Below, piece after piece: positions 60,244 through 64,000 of a DNA stretch of 64,000 nucleotides. Positions within the stretch are counted from its first letter, which is position 1. Every line of letters starts with the position of its first letter. The DNA is from Blautia sp. GTDB lineage: Bacteria > Bacillota > Clostridia > Lachnospirales > Lachnospiraceae. Both the position numbers and the translations under genes were made by a program. The stretch covers positions 52,510 to 116,509 of the forward strand of contig JALEJS010000031.1 of assembly GCA_022769545.1 (NCBI GenBank). The letters run 5' to 3'. Below the pieces are notes generated by a model. It was not told where the DNA came from, searched no databases, and saw only the letters and a program-made list of their open reading frames with translations.

Positions 60244-61222
60244 AGTGAAATGGGGCGTGTTAGGTACGGCAGGAATCGCAGAGGGATGCACGATCCCTGG
60301 CATGATGGAGGCCGGGAACTGTGAATTGTACGCCATCGCAGGACGTAATCCGGAGAAGGTACAGGCCTTTCAGGATAAATTCGGATTTGAAAAAGCTTAT
60401 GGAAGCTACGAAGAACTGCTTGCAGATCCGCTGGTACAGGCAGTGTATATTCCGCTTCCAAACACGCTGCATTATGAGTGGGTCATGAAAGCAATGGAAG
60501 CCGGAAAGCATGTGTTATGCGAAAAACCATTGGCTCCGTCTGCACAGCAGGCGGAAGAGCTGATTGCCGCAGCACAGAAAAACGGAGTCTTCCTTATGGA
60601 GGCGTTTGCCTATCTTCACAGTCCTCTCACAAAAGCAGTAAAAGAGGAACTGGAGCGCGGAACCATCGGGGAGATCCTGTATATGGAGTCTGCGTTTATT
60701 ACATCGGATTACAATATGAAAAATATCCGTATGCGAAAAGAGACACTGGGAGGATGTACGTATGATCTGGGCTGTTATAATACCAGTCAGATCCTCTGGA
60801 TGCTCGGTGAGGAACCGGAGAAGGTACAGGCAGTCAGTGATTTCTCTGAGCAGGGAATCGATGTATTTACAACAGGGCTGCTGACATTTTCCGGCGGGAA
60901 ACGGGCTTCCTTCCAGTGTGGAATGGTGCTGAAGACGGATGCGGATAAGCGTATTGACCGTTTCCAGATCCATGGAACCGGTGGAAGCATTCGCTCAGAC
61001 GCAGAGTTTAACCAGAAGGGAACACTGGAGTATGTGATCTGCACGAAGAACGGGGAGGCAGTGAAAAAGGTGGAGGTACCTCACAATTACCGACTCGAGG
61101 TAGAACAGCTCGGACGCTGCATTACGGATGGAGAAACACCCTGGGTTACCAATGAGTTTACAATGAAAAATGCCAGAACGCTGGACAGGATTCTGGAAGT
61201 GATCGGATATGACGGGAAATAA
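60236..61222 (+). CDS. Gfo/Idh/MocA family oxidoreductase
   Basis: 328 residues from ATG 60236 behind AGGAGGAG. WGVLGTAGIAEGCTIPGM is the NAD(P)-binding fold, and VLCEKPLAPSAQQAEELI carries the EKP motif with the catalytic Lys. LGGCTYDLGCYNTSQ matches the usual D-x-G-x-Y region. Substrates are sugars or polyols in known members. Coupled by overlap to the GGDEF gene, which is an odd pairing. Confidence 0.92.
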   Translation: MSKVKWGVLGTAGIAEGCTIPGMMEAGNCELYAIAGRNPEKVQAFQDKFGFEKAYGSYEELLADPLVQAVYIPLPNTLHYEWVMKAMEAGKHVLCEKPLAPSAQQAEELIAAAQKNGVFLMEAFAYLHSPLTKAVKEELERGTIGEILYMESAFITSDYNMKNIRMRKETLGGCTYDLGCYNTSQILWMLGEEPEKVQAVSDFSEQGIDVFTTGLLTFSGGKRASFQCGMVLKTDADKRIDRFQIHGTGGSIRSDAEFNQKGTLEYVICTKNGEAVKKVEVPHNYRLEVEQLGRCITDGETPWVTNEFTMKNARTLDRILEVIGYDGK

Positions 61223-61236
61223 AGCAGGTAGGGCGC

Positions 61237-62763
61237 ATGGAAGGAATCAGTAAAAAAATTTATCTGGAGCTGCCGTTTCCGACAGAGGAGGACTGCCGCT
61301 CCAGTGAGATGCGGATCCTGGACGGACTGAAGGAAAAGGAATTGGATGCCAGGATGAGTGTCCGTGTCATGCGTATGCTGTATCCGCTGTGTGAAGAGGC
61401 TCAGTGGAGAATTACCGTGTCTCTGGCCTGGAACGGAGATTTTTGGGAAATCACAGATCTGGAAAAAGGTGATACCTCTGAAAGGCATTATGGTATTGCC
61501 GTAGATCTGGGCAGCACCACGCTGGTGGCCAGAATGATAAACTGTCATACAGGGGAATGTATCCGGGAAGTGAGCTGCTACAACCATCAGATCGCATTCG
61601 GAACCGATATTCTGACACGCATTTTTTACTGCAAAGACGATAAGGAGAAACTGGAAGAAATGCGAAAAGCTTCCGTGGAATCCTTTCTGGAGTGCATGGA
61701 AATGCTGGAAAAAGAAACGGGAATTCCGCCCCAAGCCTGCATTTCCATGGTGGTATCCGGAAACACAACCATGGTTCATTTTCTTTTGGGAATGGATGCA
61801 TTCTGTGTCTTCTATACACCTTATGCGGTTCGTGCCGACCGCCCGGGATTTCACCGGGGAGCGGATCTGGATCTGCCGGTCAATGGCTATGTATACTGTT
61901 ATCCGTCCAAATCCAATTATCTGGGCGGAGATATTATCAGTGGGATGGTTGCGACAAAGCTGTATCAGAAGGAGCAGATCAGTGTCTTTTTTGATATCGG
62001 AACAAATGGTGAGCTGGTTATCGGAAACAGAGAGTTTTTGCTGTGTGGTGCCGGAGCAGCCGGACCTGCGCTGGAGGGCGGTGTGGTAAAAACCGGCATG
62101 CGTGCAGCAAACGGTGCTGTGGATGCAGTAAAACTGAAAGACGGGCAGTTTTTTATCCATGTGATCGGAGAGGGGAAACCTGTGGGGATCTGCGGATCCG
62201 GAATTATTGATCTGATCGCGGAGCTTTTTTTGAATGGCTGGCTGAATATCCGGGCAGAATTTGTACCGGAGAAGAGTTCGCGGATACAGAAGATGGAAGG
62301 CGGGTATGCAGTGGAATATGCTCCGGGACTGTACTTCTGTCAGGAGGATATTCGTGAATTTGTGCGTACGAAGGCTGCGGCGTATACGATGGTGGAAATT
62401 ATGATGCGGGAATCCGGTATCTCCATGGATGAAATTGAGAATTTCTATGTGGCAGGTGCTTTCGGAAAGCATGTATCCAAAGAGTCTGCGATCGCCATCG
62501 GTATGTATCCGGATATGGACGAAGACAGAATAATCAATGCGGGCAATGCTTCCCTGGAGGGTGCTGTACTGCTGCTTCTTCAGCGTGACATTGTGAAGGA
62601 CATTGAGGAAATTCTGGAAAAGATGGTGTATATTCAGTTTGGTGCAGTGGATGATTTCCTGCATATGATGCAGGCGGCACAGGCACTGCCGCATACGGAT
62701 TTCGGACGTTTTCCGACGGTGATGGAGAAGCTGGAACAGATACAGGGAAAACAATTATATTAA
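61237..62763 (+). CDS. ASKHA/DUF4445 protein, RACo-like, without ferredoxin domain
   Basis: 508 residues. After about 85 residues of linker, GIAVDLGSTTLVARMI begins an acetate kinase/Hsp70-type ATPase fold, with VSGNTTMVHFLLGM, FFDIGTNGELVIGN, GAGAAGPALEGG, GICGSGIIDLIAEL and FYVAGAFGKHV. This is the core of reductive activators of corrinoid proteins (RACo, DUF4445). The N-terminal 2Fe-2S ferredoxin domain with its four cysteines is missing. No corrinoid protein or methyltransferase is nearby. It ends the unit starting with the GGDEF gene. Confidence 0.86.
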   Translation: MEGISKKIYLELPFPTEEDCRSSEMRILDGLKEKELDARMSVRVMRMLYPLCEEAQWRITVSLAWNGDFWEITDLEKGDTSERHYGIAVDLGSTTLVARMINCHTGECIREVSCYNHQIAFGTDILTRIFYCKDDKEKLEEMRKASVESFLECMEMLEKETGIPPQACISMVVSGNTTMVHFLLGMDAFCVFYTPYAVRADRPGFHRGADLDLPVNGYVYCYPSKSNYLGGDIISGMVATKLYQKEQISVFFDIGTNGELVIGNREFLLCGAGAAGPALEGGVVKTGMRAANGAVDAVKLKDGQFFIHVIGEGKPVGICGSGIIDLIAELFLNGWLNIRAEFVPEKSSRIQKMEGGYAVEYAPGLYFCQEDIREFVRTKAAAYTMVEIMMRESGISMDEIENFYVAGAFGKHVSKESAIAIGMYPDMDEDRIINAGNASLEGAVLLLLQRDIVKDIEEILEKMVYIQFGAVDDFLHMMQAAQALPHTDFGRFPTVMEKLEQIQGKQLY

Positions 62764-62772
62764 GAATTTCAG

Positions 62773-62825
62773 ACAGGGTTGTGAAGTTAGCTGCATTGGG
62801 CAGCCTGCTTGACAACCCTGTTTTT
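62773..62825 (+). terminator. Terminator after the ASKHA gene
   Basis: ACAGGGTTGT (62773-62782) and ACAACCCTGT (62812-62821) with an inner GCTGC/GCAGC stem, then TTTTT. Confidence 0.9.
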
Positions 62826-62913
62826 ATCGTACAAAAAACACTTCACAGAATTATGTTTCAAGCGGACTCTAACAATTATTTATTCATTTTGGCAATTTAC
62901 GGCATAAAATTGT

Positions 62914-62955
62914 CTATAATTAACAAAAATTTATTTGAATTATTGTTAATTATAG
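62914..62955. repeat. Perfect 13-base inverted repeat in AT-rich gap
   Basis: CTATAATTAACAA (62914-62926) and TTGTTAATTATAG (62943-62955) are exact complements, 16 bases apart. The arm contains a TATAAT-like hexamer in both directions. It lies between the ASKHA terminator and the GntR gene, and no gene is visible in 62826-63135. Confidence 0.7.
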
Positions 62956-63003
62956 TTCTTGAAATCATTTGAGAAAAGCAATATAATATGCTCATAAAAT
63001 TTA

Positions 63004-63023
63004 AAATTTAAAATTTTAAATTT
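63004..63023. repeat. 20-base perfect AT palindrome
   Basis: AAATTTAAAATTTTAAATTT, self-complementary, about 40 bases before the promoter of the GntR-type gene. All A and T, so chance is higher than for a mixed sequence. Confidence 0.5.
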
Positions 63024-63064
63024 AATAATACAAAATAAAACTGACACCGGTTACCGTAAAGAGA

Positions 63065-63094
63065 TTGATATTCTACAACTTTCTATGATATACT
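63065..63094 (+). promoter_or_regulatory. Putative promoter of the GntR gene
   Basis: TTGATA at 63065-63070, 18-base spacer, TATACT at 63089-63094 with extended TG at 63086-63087. Confidence 0.55.
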
Positions 63095-63135
63095 GAATGT
63101 AAAACTTTAGGAAAAACAGGAAAGGTTGTAAAAAA

Positions 63136-63783
63136 ATGTCAATTAAGAAAAACTTGGATGATATTGTATATGATAATATCTGTCAAGGATTTGTAGGGGG
63201 AGCTTATGTGGCCGGCATGCGGCTGGATCCGGCAGTACTGGCTGCAGAATTTCAGGTCAGCCGCACTCCTGTGGTTCAGGCTTTGAAGCGAATGAGTAAT
63301 GAGCACATTACAGAAGTGACAAAGGGCGGCAAATACATCATTCCGGTTGCTACAAAAGAGACGGTGACGCAGATATGTGAAGCCAGATTGCTTTTTGAGG
63401 AAAATGCATTGTGCACATTGTGCGATGTCATTACAGAAGATCAGCTGATCATTCTGCAGTATATGGCGGGCAAATGTTCGCAGGATTTCCAGGAGGAAAG
63501 CTTCGATGATTATTTTCTGGATGATCTGAAGTTTCATCGCAAAATTGTTGAGTTTGCGGGAAATGAGGTGCTCAATGTACTGTTTGAAACGCTGATGAAC
63601 CGGTATATGGTAATCCGGGCGACCGGCGGAATTTGCCTCAGGCACAGTGAAGAGGCGTGCAGGGAGCACGGCAGTATCGTGGAGGCTCTGGGAAAACGAT
63701 CCAAGAAGGATGTACGCCAGATCATCCGAAAGCATCTCGGTGCGATTCAGTTCAGACTGGAAACTTCTGAAAATGGAAAATAA
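63136..63783 (+). CDS. GntR family regulator, FCD type
   Basis: 215 residues. The N-terminal winged helix has LDPAVLAAEFQVSRTPVVQA as the recognition region, then IPVATKETVTQICEARLLFE begins the all-helical FCD ligand domain with metal-binding His (FHRKIVEF, EHGSIVEAL). FadR/FCD regulators usually control adjacent sugar acid or amino acid catabolism. The downstream DapA-family gene is the likely target. Confidence 0.92.
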   Translation: MSIKKNLDDIVYDNICQGFVGGAYVAGMRLDPAVLAAEFQVSRTPVVQALKRMSNEHITEVTKGGKYIIPVATKETVTQICEARLLFEENALCTLCDVITEDQLIILQYMAGKCSQDFQEESFDDYFLDDLKFHRKIVEFAGNEVLNVLFETLMNRYMVIRATGGICLRHSEEACREHGSIVEALGKRSKKDVRQIIRKHLGAIQFRLETSENGK

Positions 63784-63879
63784 AAGATGCTTTTTCTGAA
63801 ACAGGCTGGCCGGACATAGATTTTATTTTGTAAAGAGCAAGTTTGTGCTGAAAAATAATATGTATGGGAGGCAAAGAAA

Positions 63880-64000
63880 ATGGCTTGTAAAGGAAAAGGC
63901 GTAATGCCGGCAGTAATGACCTTCTGGAATGCAGATGAGTCATACAATGAAAAAGAAACACTTCGTTATGTTGACTGGGTGATCGCACAGGGATGTCACT
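63880..64000 (+). CDS. DapA family aldolase/lyase, N-terminal part (cut by window end)
   Basis: Only 40 codons are in the window: MACKGKGVMPAVMTFWNADE, then YVDWVIAQGCH. The start has GGGAGG upstream. GVMPAVMTFWNADES and the following helix match the beginning of dihydrodipicolinate synthase-type class I aldolases, which include N-acetylneuraminate lyase and sugar-acid aldolases. Neighbouring GntR control points to catabolism, not lysine synthesis. Confidence 0.75.
   Translation, partial: MACKGKGVMPAVMTFWNADESYNEKETLRYVDWVIAQGCH

Noticed and set aside
1..64000. tRNA, rRNA, CRISPR arrays or full insertion sequences
   Set aside because: I saw no cloverleaf with a GTTCRANNC arm, no regularly spaced repeats of CRISPR length and no transposase.

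Overview
The window looks like a chromosomal stretch of a low-to-mid GC Gram-positive anaerobe of the class Clostridia, most likely family Lachnospiraceae. The main reasons are a Firmicutes-type priA-def-fmt-yugP-rsmB-rlmN-prpC-prkC-rsgA-rpe-thiN operon, a dcw cluster carrying both an FtsI-like and a SpoVD-like penicillin-binding protein, strong AGGAGG ribosome binding sites, TTG starts, and Clostridia-type families (DUF1540, DUF1836, DUF4364, DUF624, TIGR01212). Most genes are on the plus strand. I saw no tRNA, rRNA, CRISPR array or complete mobile element.

Bases 1-7500 hold mixed genes: the end of a MATE transporter, a Y-family polymerase with a YolD partner, a thioredoxin reductase-like flavoprotein with thioredoxin, a PurF-like protein lacking the glutaminase cysteine, and a minus-strand carbamate kinase/EamA pair. 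Bases 7801-22319 form one long housekeeping run from murE through priA, translation and rRNA modification genes, the PASTA kinase/phosphatase pair, rsgA, rpe and thiamine pyrophosphokinase, ending with an exported amidotransferase-like enzyme. ychF and lgt follow and end at a strong terminator. Bases 24621-38190 are the division and wall cluster: mraZ with its repeated operator, rsmH, ftsL, two PBPs, mraY, murD, ftsW, murA, divIB, ftsZ. No murC, murG, murB or ftsA lies in this cluster, and murE sits 17 kb upstream.

Bases 38300-48260 hold a DUF1540 protein, infC-rpmI-rplT with an attenuator-like leader and an AUU start, a complete branched-chain amino acid ABC operon (livJHMGF) with a cytidylate kinase-like gene, a polysaccharide deacetylase and rarA. 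Bases 48230-54000 hold a minus-strand DUF624/radical SAM/DUF4364 operon, yerC, DUF1836 and pcrA. Bases 54000-64000 are more accessory: a small acidic membrane protein, an rlmD whose 3' end appears disrupted by a RhuM-like fragment, a secreted repeat protein beside a two-component system with an altered receiver, a GGDEF membrane protein, an oxidoreductase, an ASKHA (RACo-like) protein without its ferredoxin domain, and a GntR regulator upstream of a DapA-family aldolase cut by the window end.

The points most worth a second look are the PurF-like protein with Gly in place of the catalytic Cys, the thioredoxin reductase without an NADPH motif, a dispersed MKCE element in two 5' leaders, the repeat tails on an extracytoplasmic PBP and DivIB, and the secreted repeat protein with its neighbouring two-component system. 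All family assignments come from reading motifs by eye; no search was run.
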